From Planctomycetota bacterium (GTDB lineage: Bacteria > Planctomycetota > Planctomycetia > Pirellulales > Lacipirellulaceae): a stretch of DNA of 64,000 nucleotides. The stretch covers positions 1 to 64,000 of the forward strand of contig JAJDEF010000020.1 of the NCBI GenBank assembly GCA_029259945.1. The letters run 5' to 3'. A program made the position numbers and the translations under genes. Below, one piece after another: positions 17,807-26,818 of this stretch. Under the pieces are notes generated by a model. It was not told the origin of the DNA. It made no database searches and worked only from the letters and a program-made list of their open reading frames with translations. The stretch's first letter is position 1. Every line of letters starts with the position of its first letter.

Positions 17807-18142
17807 ATGAATTGTCATGAGCTAGCCCAAAAAATCCAGGAATTGCAACCCGGAGCTTCGACGCAAGACGTGGCACGACTTTGCCTATTGCTGTCGAATA
17901 GCCCCGGTGAGATTGAAAAATATGGCGATCTCGATAAACTCAAATCCGCCTGGCAACAGGTCGGCCTCAAGCTGCAAGCCGCCACCGATCAACACGCAGC
18001 CATGACGCAAGAATTAGAAGACTTGGCCAATTCCGACCCCGAAAAATTCACCCGCGACCAAATCTGGGTTCTCATCCGCGCCATCAAAGTGCAAAGCCAA
18101 GTCTTGCAAATGTACGTCGGCCATCCGCTGCTCGATGTTTAA
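17807..18142 (+). CDS. Small soluble protein of unknown function
   Basis: A 111-residue protein from ATG at 17807 (MNCHELAQKIQELQPGAST); an in-frame TTG at 17765 adds 14 residues without support. The sequence is helical and charged, with RLCLLLSNSPGEIEKYGDLD in the middle and a C-terminal segment FTRDQIWVLIRAIKVQSQVL ending YVGHPLLDV. No family was recognised. It looks like a genuine conserved soluble protein of planctomycetes, but function cannot be stated. Its 3' end faces mgtE across a repeat. Confidence 0.6.
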   Translation: MNCHELAQKIQELQPGASTQDVARLCLLLSNSPGEIEKYGDLDKLKSAWQQVGLKLQAATDQHAAMTQELEDLANSDPEKFTRDQIWVLIRAIKVQSQVLQMYVGHPLLDV

Positions 18143-18186
18143 CTCGAGCACCGTTCGCAGCCCTCTTCTCGCACTCACTACTTGAG

Positions 18187-18241
18187 CCTCTCGTTCCACA
18201 GGAACGAGGTGACTACATAGCCCGGTCATCCTGGCCGGAAA
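18187..18241. repeat. Hairpin plus CATAGCCCGGTCATCCTGG repeat between convergent genes
   Basis: The first part is a hairpin CTCGTTCC-ACA-GGAACGAG (18189-18207). Directly after it, 18215-18240 is a copy of the short repeat ACATAGCCCGGTCATCCTGG followed by CCGGAA. The element fills the gap between the small unknown gene and mgtE and may act as a transcription barrier for both. Confidence 0.7.
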
Positions 18242-18259
18242 CAGCCAACTGCGATACTC

Positions 18260-19603
18260 TCAAAGCAGATAAATCGCCACGTTCATATACAGAACGATTC
18301 CCACAATATCGATGATCCCCGCTACAAACGGCGTGCTCATCAGCGCCGGGTCGAGCCCCATCTTCTTAAACAATAGCGGCAAGAGCGCTCCGAGCATCGT
18401 CCCACAAAGCACCACCAACATCAGCGTAATGGGAATCACCAACGCAGCCGTGGGTGACGGAGCTAAAAAATAACCCGCCAAATACCCGATCGCCGAAAGA
18501 AACGCGCCCAACAACGCACCCATCATCAATTCTCGCCATACGATCGACAACCAATCGCTCGGTGATATTTCTTTGGTCGTCAACGCGCGAATGATCAGCG
18601 TCGCCGATTGACTGCCCGTGTTCCCGCCGCTTGAAATCACCAACGGCAAAAACCACACCAGCCAAACCGCTTCCAAAGCCTTGCCGTAGGATTCCAGCGC
18701 AATTGCGGTCAGCAACGCAAACCCAAACAACACCGTCAACCAGCCCGCCCGCAAACGTGTTAGGTGAAGAAGTGGCGTAGCCAGATAGCTCTCTTCCAAC
18801 GGCTCGACCGCACCTGCTAAATACGCATCTTCGGTTGCTTCTTCCTGCAAAACATCGATCACGTCGTCATGTGTGATGATGCCCACAAGATGTTGTTCGG
18901 CGTCGACCACCGGAATTGCGAGAAAGTCAAAATCCGCGACTTTCTCAGCTACCGTTTCTTGATCGTCGGTCGCCTCGACCGTCACCAAGTCGCGTTTCAT
19001 CAGATCCGAAAGCAACGTGGAGGGCTTTCCCAAATGGGTCACCAATTGCCGTGCGGAAACTAGCCCTCGAAGATGATTTTCACTCCCGACAATATAAATG
19101 TAATAAATAGTCTCTAAATCTTGCGCTTGCCGGCCAATTTCCTCCAGCGCCTCGCGCACCGTAAGCGTCTCTGGCAAACGGGCAACCTCGGTGGTCATCA
19201 CCGAACCCGCCGTCCCCTCGGGGTAGGCACGCAGCCGCAAGATGTCGCGACGCTCTTCGGTCGGAACCAACGGCAGCATCTTTTCGACCACGGCGGGGTC
19301 GACTTCGTTGAGCAAGTCAACCCGATCATCCGGCGGCATCTCGGCAATCAGCTCAGCAAGCTCCGTCGGTTCGCCCGATTCGAGAATCGAGACCTGAACC
19401 TCTTCTTCTAAAAACCCAAATATCTTAACGCGTGTTGGCCTATCCGCAGCTCGTAGCACTGCCCACGCCTCCACAGGCGTCAGCCCTTCCATAAAATCAG
19501 CCGTGCGGCCCGCATGCAACGCGCTACAAAACTCCCGCAAGCCAACCGCGTCGTCAGCAGCCAACATCTCGCGAAGTTCAGGAAGGTAAAGAGTATTAAT
19601 CAT
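18260..19603 (-). CDS. mgtE: Magnesium transporter MgtE
   Basis: A 447-residue protein from ATG at 19603 (MINTLYLPELREMLAADDAV); the longer frame to 19681 adds 26 non-family residues. The N-terminal superhelical domain contains AELIAEMPPDDRVDLLNEVD and YPEGTAGSVMTTE. Two CBS domains follow (LRGLVSARQLV; PVVDAEQHLVGIITHDDVI). The C-terminal domain has five membrane helices with the pore motif SSGGNTGSQSATLIIRAL and ends in DIVGIVLYMNVAIYLL. It is a Mg-gated Mg2+ channel of the inner membrane; the cytoplasmic domains sense Mg. The family is clear and the length is normal. Confidence 0.93.
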   Translation of the reverse strand: MINTLYLPELREMLAADDAVGLREFCSALHAGRTADFMEGLTPVEAWAVLRAADRPTRVKIFGFLEEEVQVSILESGEPTELAELIAEMPPDDRVDLLNEVDPAVVEKMLPLVPTEERRDILRLRAYPEGTAGSVMTTEVARLPETLTVREALEEIGRQAQDLETIYYIYIVGSENHLRGLVSARQLVTHLGKPSTLLSDLMKRDLVTVEATDDQETVAEKVADFDFLAIPVVDAEQHLVGIITHDDVIDVLQEEATEDAYLAGAVEPLEESYLATPLLHLTRLRAGWLTVLFGFALLTAIALESYGKALEAVWLVWFLPLVISSGGNTGSQSATLIIRALTTKEISPSDWLSIVWRELMMGALLGAFLSAIGYLAGYFLAPSPTAALVIPITLMLVVLCGTMLGALLPLLFKKMGLDPALMSTPFVAGIIDIVGIVLYMNVAIYLL

Positions 19604-19878
19604 CGAATGAATGCCAAAATTAGCCGCCTTGGCGCTAGACAAGGTTTTTAGTTGCGAACAATCCCCCATTCTACCGATCAATCCCTCAGAGCGGCAGCCG
19701 GGAACTTTCTACTCTAGTCGAAGCCCCACCTCGATCCAGCGGCCTACTTCCCAGCGCCAACATTGACACGCGCACCGCGCACAGTTAGCCTAGATATAGG
19801 GTAATAATCGTCGCCGGCCCCGACTCTTTACACCCTTTTCTACTGATCTTTTGACCGACATTCTCAACGGACATCAAC

Positions 19879-20631
19879 TTGTCAAACGACTCTGAGATCG
19901 CCGAATCGACTCGTCTCGACGCCTGCCAAAAGCAGATCGGCTACAAATTCCGCGACCTCAAGTGGCTGCAAGCCGCCTTCATACATGCCTCCGGCGTTTC
20001 CCACCGTTTGGCCTCGAACGAGCGAATGGAGTTCCTAGGCGATGCCATTCTCGGCTTCATCGTTTGCGAACAGCTCTACACCCTCTACCCAGAATATCTC
20101 GAAGGCGAACTTACCAAAGTAAAATCCGTGGTCGTCAGCCGAGACACGTGCGCTCGAATTAGCGAGAAACTTGGTCTCCCCGAGTTTCTTGTCCTCGGCA
20201 AAGGGATGGCCTCTGATCCCAAGATTCCTAAGTCGGTAGTTTCTGCCGTCTTAGAATCGCTCATCGCAGCAATCTATCTCGATGGCGGAATCGACCCGGC
20301 TCGCGATTTTATTTTGCGAAGCGTCGAAACTGAAATCGAACAAACGGTCTCCGGCGAGTTCGGCAAAAATTATAAATCGCAGCTCCAGCAATTCGCTCAG
20401 CGCGAGCACGGCATGACCCCCGGCTATCACCTGCTCGACGAAAAAGGCCCCGACCACAGCAAGTGTTTTAAGGTCGCCGCGACCGTCGCCGAACAACGGT
20501 TCGCCCCCGCCTGGGGCCGCAGCAAAAAAGAATCGGAACAACGGGCCGCCCACAACGCCATCAACCAAATCCACGGCGACCCCGTCCCCTACCCCTCCGA
20601 AGAATTACCCCTCGACGCCGAAGAGGGCTAA
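19879..20631 (+). CDS. rnc: Ribonuclease III
   Basis: A 250-residue enzyme starting at TTG 19879. The catalytic signature NERMEFLGDA is at residues 47-56, followed by YPEYLEGELTKVKSVVVSR and a second acidic site in VVSAVLESLIAAIYLDGG. The C-terminal double-stranded RNA-binding domain runs from about residue 165 (NYKSQLQQFAQREHGMTPGY) to AHNAINQI. A Pro/Glu-rich tail closes the protein. It cuts double-stranded RNA in rRNA maturation and mRNA decay. The start is uncertain as no strong ribosome binding site is present. Confidence 0.93.
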   Translation: MSNDSEIAESTRLDACQKQIGYKFRDLKWLQAAFIHASGVSHRLASNERMEFLGDAILGFIVCEQLYTLYPEYLEGELTKVKSVVVSRDTCARISEKLGLPEFLVLGKGMASDPKIPKSVVSAVLESLIAAIYLDGGIDPARDFILRSVETEIEQTVSGEFGKNYKSQLQQFAQREHGMTPGYHLLDEKGPDHSKCFKVAATVAEQRFAPAWGRSKKESEQRAAHNAINQIHGDPVPYPSEELPLDAEEG

Positions 20632-20837
20632 ACGCCCCATCCTCCGCGCCCTCTGCGCCCCCCGCGGTAAATCACCCGGCCAAAAGTACCGATGGAATTC
20701 CCCGCACCCATACACGACAATAACGTCTGCCATCGTTCTTCGAAAACATGAGTAAAGCGATTATCCCCGCTAACGTCGCTAACAAAAATCGAGCGTAAAT
20801 CAGCGGTTCCCTTTTTTTGCCAATAAAGTCACCCCAA

Positions 20838-21064
20838 ATGGACAAAACAGGACAAAACCCCGCCGACTTTTGTCCGCGCCAAATCGCGCAAAGCCTAGCA
20901 TTGAAACGTTTAAGAAAATAACGGCGGACAAAACGACCGAATATTGTCCGCCAAAACCCCAAACAGGCATATACGTGCCAAAACTCAGCCTCTTAAAAAT
21001 AGGAAACCACTACAAACGAAGCCCAAACCGCAAAGAGAAGCAGCGAGTTTTGTCCATTTTGTCC
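20838..21064. repeat. Cluster of GGACAAAA/TTTTGTCC motifs with a 9-bp inverted repeat
   Basis: The ~450-base gap between rnc and the next gene carries seven copies of GGACAAAA or its inverse: 20840, 20850, 20868, 20926, 20944 (TTGTCC core), 21048 and 21057. Two of them form a perfect inverted repeat, GGCGGACAA (20923-20931) and TTGTCCGCC (20944-20952), with a 12-base loop. No convincing gene lies here. Confidence 0.65.
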
Positions 21065-21083
21065 ACCAAAGGGTGGTCAAAAT

Positions 21084-21593
21084 TCAATGTTTATGTTCGT
21101 GCTCTTTGTGATCGTGATCGAGGTGAATCGAACCCCGATACTGCTTGCCATCAATGATGAGCACCAATTGTCCCTCTTCATGTTCTTCGAGTTCCTCAGC
21201 AAGTTCGCCGTCCGTCGACACAAACCTAGACGACTTGCCGTCCGGGTCGCTCGACTGCGGATCGGCAGCGACAGTAAATTGTTCTGCCTCACCATCATGA
21301 CTAAAATTCACAAGGATTTCCGACGCATCAATCGCCACCGCCAACGTGAGCGTAGAATCGAGCACATAGATCGTGACCGTGCCAGTCGCATCGTCGTGCA
21401 GCAATTCAGCGTGATACGCCTCGTTACCCAGTTCAATCAACGCGCCATGATGAGGCCCTTCGCTCGGATGGTCGTGAACGACCGCCTCCGCCGGTGGAGC
21501 AGGCGTCTCGGCCTGTTCACTATTGTTACACCCCAAAATAACTAACAGACCCAAGGCGGCAACCGACTGAAATCCAAAATTAAAACGTCCCAT
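21084..21593 (-). CDS. His-rich lipoprotein of the metal efflux operon
   Basis: A 169-residue lipoprotein: signal with lipobox LLVILGC (Cys22). The mature part starts with HDHPSEGPHHGALIELGNEA and ends with HLDHDHKEHEHKH, two His-rich metal-binding stretches around a small beta-rich core (GTVTIYVLDSTLTLAV, QLVLIIDGKQYRGSIH). It lies 38 bases after the RND permease gene and is the last gene of the minus-strand metal cluster. A periplasmic metal-buffering or sensing role is inferred from composition and context; the protein family itself was not named. Confidence 0.7.
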   Translation of the reverse strand: MGRFNFGFQSVAALGLLVILGCNNSEQAETPAPPAEAVVHDHPSEGPHHGALIELGNEAYHAELLHDDATGTVTIYVLDSTLTLAVAIDASEILVNFSHDGEAEQFTVAADPQSSDPDGKSSRFVSTDGELAEELEEHEEGQLVLIIDGKQYRGSIHLDHDHKEHEHKH

Positions 21594-21631
21594 TTTTTCT
21601 CCTAGTTATCAAAAAAATTGAATCAAATGAC

Positions 21632-24600
21632 TCAGACAGATTCTTCCTCCACAAGATCAACCTGCTCTTGCCCAGTTTTTATCGCATGGCGTGCGGCTCC
21701 TGTTCCCAGCGTCCAAAACAAAGCCGGCCTGACCAAAAACTCCAAGAGCGTGCTACTTATCAATCCCCCAATAATGACCGTGGCCACCGGATAAAGGATT
21801 TCCTTGCCAGGTTCTCCCGCCGCAAGTGCAAGCGGCAACAACCCGATACCCGAAGTGAGCGCCGTCATCAACACCGGAGCAAGTCGGTCTTTACCAGCCC
21901 GCACCACCATATCGCGAGTCCACCCTTCACCTTCAAATTTCACGAGGTGCAAGTAGTGGTTGATCAGCAAAATGCCATTACGCGAAGCAATTCCACAGAG
22001 CGAAATAAAACCAACCATACTCGCAACCGTAAGGGTCTGCCCCGTCAGGTACAGCGAGGCAACGCTACCAATGAACGCCATGGGCAGTGCAACCATCACC
22101 TGCAAAGCAAGGTTGACCGAGTGAAACATTTTATAGAGCACAAGAAACATGCCCACGAGCGATGCAATAAACAAAACTGCGATGGTTCGCGATGCCGATT
22201 GCTGGCTCTCAAACTGGCCGCCATACTCGATGAAATAACCCGTTGGTAATTCAGCAGCAATAGGGTGAAGACGCTCACGTATATCATTCACCACATCAAC
22301 AAGACCGCGTCCAGACACATTGCATTGCACCGCGATACGTCGCCGCACTTGTTCCCGCTTAATCGTATTCGGCCCGCCCGCACGATAAATCCGTGCAACA
22401 TCTTCTAACTTCACACTTCCACCACTAGGGATTTCAATCTGCAATCGCTTGAGGGCATCCAAATTCTCGCGAAACTCTTCGCCGAGCCGAACCATGAGAT
22501 CAAAAGTTCGTTGCCCATCGAGCACTTGCGAAACCACTTCGCCCTGCATTGCCGTTTCGACAAACTCGCTCACATCACTCCGCCGTAGCCCAAAGGCCTT
22601 TAGTTTTTTGCCATCCGCTTCAATCCGTAGCTGAGGTATAAGCACTTGCTGCTCGACCTGCAAATCGCGAATGCCTTCGATGTCGTCGATCGCAGCTTTG
22701 ATCCCCTGCGCCTGCCGACGCAGTTCATCCAGGTCGTCGCCAAAAAGTTTGATCGCAACCTGTGCCCGAACGCCCGAAAGCATATGCGAAATAAGGTGAG
22801 CCAAAGGCTGCTCGACGGAGGTAACAATACCGGGAATGTCAGCCAAAGCCTCGCTGAGTTCTTCGATCACCTCTTCGCGAGAACTGTCGGTGTGAGGGTC
22901 AACGGTCGCAATAATCTCAGTGACATTAACGTCCATCGTGTGTTCGTCGAGTTCAGCACGGCCCGACTTGCGTACGAAGGCAACCAGATTGTCGATTCTT
23001 GCAAGTCGCTGTTCAACGCGAGCCGCCACCTGATTCGAAGTAGCCAACGACGCGCCAGGCGGCAAAAGGACGTTGATCTGAACAGCACCTTCGTTAAACG
23101 GCGGCAGAAAGTCGTTTTCCAACCGCAACAAAGCTCCTGCCGCAATCGCGACGGCAACAGCCGCTGAAACAAGGATGGGCCATGACAGACGCAAGCTCAT
23201 TCGAATCACTACATCAGCAATCGATTTCAACAACCGAAGCAGCAGGCTGTCTTTTTCTTCACCAACATTCGACGAATTTCTAAGCAGCCAGTAGGCAAGA
23301 ACTGGAGTGACGGTAAGGGATACCAGAAGTGACGAGGCGATCGAGACGATATACGCAATTCCCAGTGGGGTAAACAACCGGCCCGGCATACCCGAGAGAG
23401 CAAACAACGGCACAAAGACCAGCATCACAATCAGAGTGCCGTAAACAATCGAATTTCGAACTTCCACGCTCGCCTGAAAGACCACAAGAAGCGGGTGCTT
23501 AGGCGTTTTTAACTGGCGATTTTCGCGCAAACGACGAAAGATATTCTCAACATCGACAATCGCATCGTCGACGAGTTCTCCGATCGCGACCGCTAATCCG
23601 CCGAGTGTCATCGTGTTGACCGACATTCCAAACACAGCAAAAACAATGGCCGTGATAGCAATCGAAAGTGGAATCGCAGTCAAAGTAATTAACGTGGTTC
23701 GTAGATTGACCAAAAACACAAACAGAATAATGACCACTAAAACCGACCCATCACGGAGCGCTTCGACAACATTTTCAATAGCCCGATCGATAAATTCTTT
23801 CTGCTCGTAAAGTTTAGGTAAGATGTGGACGTCTTCAGGCATCGAAAGCTCTTGCATTTCGGCAAGCGCTTCGGCGACCTTGCTGGTGACCTCGCGAGTA
23901 TCGGCTTGTGGCTGCTTGAGAATCGTTAGTAACACGGCCTTGGCGCCGGTCATCTCTCCAGCTTCATTGCGCACAAAAGCTGTGCTATCGCCACGTTTTA
24001 CTTGGGCGCCTTCAACGACTCGCGCTACCTGCGAAAGGGTGATCGATTGCCGATTGCGTTGTTTGATAACGATGTCGCCAATTTCGCCCACGGTTTTCAC
24101 TCGACCAAGAGATCGCACCAAAAATTCATTCGGCCCCAATTCATCCAGGTATCCACCGGCCGTATTTTGATTACTCTCTTGAAGGGCTGTTTTCACTTCG
24201 TGAAGCGTGACTCCAAACTGAAGCAATAAGTTCGGGTCAACAAGCACCTGAAACTGTTTTCGATCCCCCCCCATCACAATCACCTGCGAGACCCCTGGAA
24301 TCGTGAGAAGACGTTGCCGCACCACCCAATCGGCCAGCGTCCGAAGTTCAAGCAGCGAGGTATCGCCACCCGCCGTCATCCCCACGATCATGATTTGCCC
24401 CATGATCGACGAAATAGGCATGAGTTGTGGTTTGACGCTCGGCGGTAGCGTATCGGTAGCAAGCGCCAAGCGCTCGGCGACGATTTGCCGATCGTTGTAA
24501 ATGTCGGTGCCCCAGTCGAATTCGACATTGACGACCGACAGCCCGATTCCCGAGCCAGTCCGAACCGCCTGAACCCCTGTCGCTCCATTGAGGACGGTCT

Positions 24601-24808
24601 CAATGGGAAAAGTAATAAGCGTCTCGACTTCTTCTGGCGCCATCCCGTGCGCTTCGGTCATCACAACCACACGCGGCCGATTGAGATTCGGAAAGACGTC
24701 AATCGGAAGCTGCGACGCTTGCCACCCGCCGTAACCCAAGAGAAACAGCGCAGCGGCAATGACCAACAGGCGATTGTGTAACGAGTATCGGATAATTGCG
24801 TTAAGCAT
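21632..24808 (-). CDS. Heavy-metal RND efflux permease (CzcA family)
   Basis: A 1058-residue inner-membrane transporter of normal family length. It begins MLNAIIRYSLHNRLLVIAAA (first helix) and shows PNLNRPRVVVMTEAHGM, VEFDWGTDIYND, IPGVSQVIVMGGDRKQF and the large periplasmic loops. The transmembrane-4 motif reads AIGELVDDAIVDVENIFRRL, rich in acidic residues needed for proton transfer; the pattern differs from classical CzcA, so the exported metal cannot be assigned. The C-terminal half repeats the fold (FISLCGIASRNGILLINHYL). It pairs with the adaptor and outer-membrane genes upstream (25269 and 27415). Confidence 0.9.
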   Translation of the reverse strand: MLNAIIRYSLHNRLLVIAAALFLLGYGGWQASQLPIDVFPNLNRPRVVVMTEAHGMAPEEVETLITFPIETVLNGATGVQAVRTGSGIGLSVVNVEFDWGTDIYNDRQIVAERLALATDTLPPSVKPQLMPISSIMGQIMIVGMTAGGDTSLLELRTLADWVVRQRLLTIPGVSQVIVMGGDRKQFQVLVDPNLLLQFGVTLHEVKTALQESNQNTAGGYLDELGPNEFLVRSLGRVKTVGEIGDIVIKQRNRQSITLSQVARVVEGAQVKRGDSTAFVRNEAGEMTGAKAVLLTILKQPQADTREVTSKVAEALAEMQELSMPEDVHILPKLYEQKEFIDRAIENVVEALRDGSVLVVIILFVFLVNLRTTLITLTAIPLSIAITAIVFAVFGMSVNTMTLGGLAVAIGELVDDAIVDVENIFRRLRENRQLKTPKHPLLVVFQASVEVRNSIVYGTLIVMLVFVPLFALSGMPGRLFTPLGIAYIVSIASSLLVSLTVTPVLAYWLLRNSSNVGEEKDSLLLRLLKSIADVVIRMSLRLSWPILVSAAVAVAIAAGALLRLENDFLPPFNEGAVQINVLLPPGASLATSNQVAARVEQRLARIDNLVAFVRKSGRAELDEHTMDVNVTEIIATVDPHTDSSREEVIEELSEALADIPGIVTSVEQPLAHLISHMLSGVRAQVAIKLFGDDLDELRRQAQGIKAAIDDIEGIRDLQVEQQVLIPQLRIEADGKKLKAFGLRRSDVSEFVETAMQGEVVSQVLDGQRTFDLMVRLGEEFRENLDALKRLQIEIPSGGSVKLEDVARIYRAGGPNTIKREQVRRRIAVQCNVSGRGLVDVVNDIRERLHPIAAELPTGYFIEYGGQFESQQSASRTIAVLFIASLVGMFLVLYKMFHSVNLALQVMVALPMAFIGSVASLYLTGQTLTVASMVGFISLCGIASRNGILLINHYLHLVKFEGEGWTRDMVVRAGKDRLAPVLMTALTSGIGLLPLALAAGEPGKEILYPVATVIIGGLISSTLLEFLVRPALFWTLGTGAARHAIKTGQEQVDLVEEESV

Positions 24809-24847
24809 AGCGTAGAGCCTAGTGCTAAGAGCGGAGGGCTTGAAACG

Positions 24848-25201
24848 TTACTTTAATAAGCGAGCTTTAAGACCACTGAGCATTCGCCCGACTTCTTCTG
24901 CGTTGGAATAGATTTCACGGTAGCTTTGATCCTCGATGAACCCTTGTTTTTCTGCAATCATTGCCTGCGAAACTACTTCCATAAGTGAGCCGTAGGCTAT
25001 TTGCAGAAAACGAGCAAAATCTGTATCCGATGCTCGTGAACTGCCTTCAGCGATATTCGATGAGATCGATACAGAGGCACGTCTCATTTGACTCGTGAGG
25101 CCAAACCGTTCGTCGGCTGGAAACCGTGCTGTTATCCGGTAAACAAGGTTGGCAAAATCAGCTGAATTTTTCCATACGTCAAATTTTTCAAAGCGAAACA
25201 T
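24848..25201 (-). CDS. Four-helix bundle protein (23S rRNA intervening-sequence protein family)
   Basis: A 117-residue protein starting MFRFEKFDVWKNSADFANLV, with RFPADERFGLTSQMRRASVS, SISSNIAEGSSR and FLQIAYGSLMEVVSQ, the fingerprint of the S23/four-helix-bundle family. Members are common as intervening-sequence ORFs in 23S rRNA or as free-standing genes; their cellular role is not settled. Here it is inserted between the RND permease and the adaptor genes of a metal efflux operon. Repeat-like text flanks it: GTGCTAAGAGCGGAGGGC at about 24821-24841 and CTCTCCGCCCCTTAGCTC near 25248, partly inverse to one another, hinting that the gene came in as a cassette. Confidence 0.88.
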   Translation of the reverse strand: MFRFEKFDVWKNSADFANLVYRITARFPADERFGLTSQMRRASVSISSNIAEGSSRASDTDFARFLQIAYGSLMEVVSQAMIAEKQGFIEDQSYREIYSNAEEVGRMLSGLKARLLK

Positions 25202-25268
25202 CTATGTATTCTCCAGCAATTACGTTCGAGTTCTTTTGGCTCTCTGCTCTCCGCCCCTTAGCTCTTAG

Positions 25269-26672
25269 CTAATGATTATGTCCAGCATGAGGATCAATCC
25301 CGCCGCCTGACTTGTTTTTCAACGCCAAGTGCAATTGATAAGCCCCATTGCCAGCGATGATGTCGCCACGAAAAAGTGCTCCATCATTGGCGAGTACAAA
25401 CGAAGTGGGATCGCGATGTAGGATATGAACCGACACTTGATCAAAGTGGTCGCCATTCTGACGATAGACATAGGCCTCAGCCCCTTCGTCGACGACCGCT
25501 GTGGTTGGAAGAACTAGTTGATTTTCCCAAGTTTCGACGGGGACGCTTACTTGCATCCGTTGACCCGGCTTATATCGCCATTCGATCGTTCGCCTTCCCG
25601 TCGACGAAGTTTTGTTGAGCGCAACTTTATTTGGCAGACGTAAGTAGATCTTGAATGCACGCGAGTCGGGGTCGATTTGGTCAGCTACGTACAGTACTTC
25701 TAGCCCAGTCACCGTCGCATCAGGTGAATCGCCAACGAGAAGTTTCGCGGTCACCTCTCTCCCCACTTCAGTAGCCTGCCGAATCAGTGTCACGTCATCT
25801 TCAAAGGCAAGCCCTTCGATGTGCAGCTCGCAATGGTCTGCGAGAATAGCCAGCTCATGGCCCACTTCGACTTGCTCGCCTTGAGCTACGTTGAGTCGTT
25901 GCACCTGAAATAAATGGTCTTCCTGACAGCTATCACCGTTATGCACATGCTCAGGTGCTCGAACGGCTACCGTTCCGATAAGCTGACGCATCTTAAGAAT
26001 CGTTTCCGTTTGAGACCGACTAATCCCGTGCAGCAACATCGCCTGCTCCTCGGCGCGGAGCGAGGCTTCCAGCTTCTGCTTTTCGTATTCCTGCTCCAAA
26101 ATGCGTCGACCGGCTATGACTCCCTCGCCAAGCGATTTAAGCCGTGTGATCTCGCGATTCACCACATCCAAGTTCTCAGCAGTTCGCAAGTAATCTCGTT
26201 GAGCCGCGACAAGTTCTTCGTGGGTCAAACGCAGCTCAAAGAGCGGCTCGCCAGAACCAATGGCTTCCCCGGTGACTGCGTGAATCACAGTTACAACACC
26301 TGTCAATGGTGCCGTGATATGAAGCTGCGATCGCCCGGGTCGTTCGACAATAATGGCTGGAATCGTGAGTTTACGGTCGTAGCTTGTCGGCTCAATGGCA
26401 TGCGCCTCAAAGCCAATGTTCCTGAGTCCATTCTCACTCAACTCGATCGACGCAACTTCGTCGTGCCCGCCATGGTCGTGCTCGCTGTGGTCATGGCCTT
26501 CGTGCCCGTTGGATGAAGCAGAGCCTTCGGCAACATGGCCTGCCCTGCCGGCTTGCTGTAGCAACGGCAGCCATCGGCTTTTGGTCGCAATTCCAACTAG
26601 GGCAATTACGACAAGGCAGGCAAATAATACCCAAACGCGAGCAAAACGTTTATTGGGTGAATCAATGGACAT
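25269..26672 (-). CDS. RND efflux periplasmic adaptor (CzcB-like)
   Basis: A 467-residue membrane-fusion protein. It has one N-terminal membrane helix (VWVLFACLVVIALVGI), then a His-rich metal-binding stretch EGHDHSEHDHGGHDE (around residues 55-70). The adaptor body includes LHITAPLTGVVTVIHAVTGE (lipoyl/barrel-sandwich half), a coiled coil from about residue 150 to 235, and a beta-barrel with RRTIEWRYKPGQRMQVSVPV. The C-terminus again has metal-like residues (DPHAGHNH). It bridges the permease and the TolC-type outer-membrane protein. Normal length; operon with the genes on either side. Confidence 0.9.
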   Translation of the reverse strand: MSIDSPNKRFARVWVLFACLVVIALVGIATKSRWLPLLQQAGRAGHVAEGSASSNGHEGHDHSEHDHGGHDEVASIELSENGLRNIGFEAHAIEPTSYDRKLTIPAIIVERPGRSQLHITAPLTGVVTVIHAVTGEAIGSGEPLFELRLTHEELVAAQRDYLRTAENLDVVNREITRLKSLGEGVIAGRRILEQEYEKQKLEASLRAEEQAMLLHGISRSQTETILKMRQLIGTVAVRAPEHVHNGDSCQEDHLFQVQRLNVAQGEQVEVGHELAILADHCELHIEGLAFEDDVTLIRQATEVGREVTAKLLVGDSPDATVTGLEVLYVADQIDPDSRAFKIYLRLPNKVALNKTSSTGRRTIEWRYKPGQRMQVSVPVETWENQLVLPTTAVVDEGAEAYVYRQNGDHFDQVSVHILHRDPTSFVLANDGALFRGDIIAGNGAYQLHLALKNKSGGGIDPHAGHNH

Positions 26673-26818
26673 GGCAAATGCCTCTCAAGGTGTTCGCGCA
26701 GACACGTGTCGACGTGAAAGTATGGGTAGGATTGCGATAACCTAAGGTCATGCGCGAGAGCAAGTAAAGAAACACATGGCGTACGCCGAAAAATTCGGCC
26801 CATCGCCGTAGCAGCGGC

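Noticed and set aside
20672-20962. Minus-strand 96-codon frame with a hydrophobic stretch after rnc
   Set aside because: It lies over the GGACAAAA motif cluster, has no ribosome site, and the sequence resembles no family.
21668-22249. Long plus-strand frames inside the RND permease genes
   Set aside because: They are antisense to conserved RND transporter sequence and show Arg/Ser-rich chance composition.
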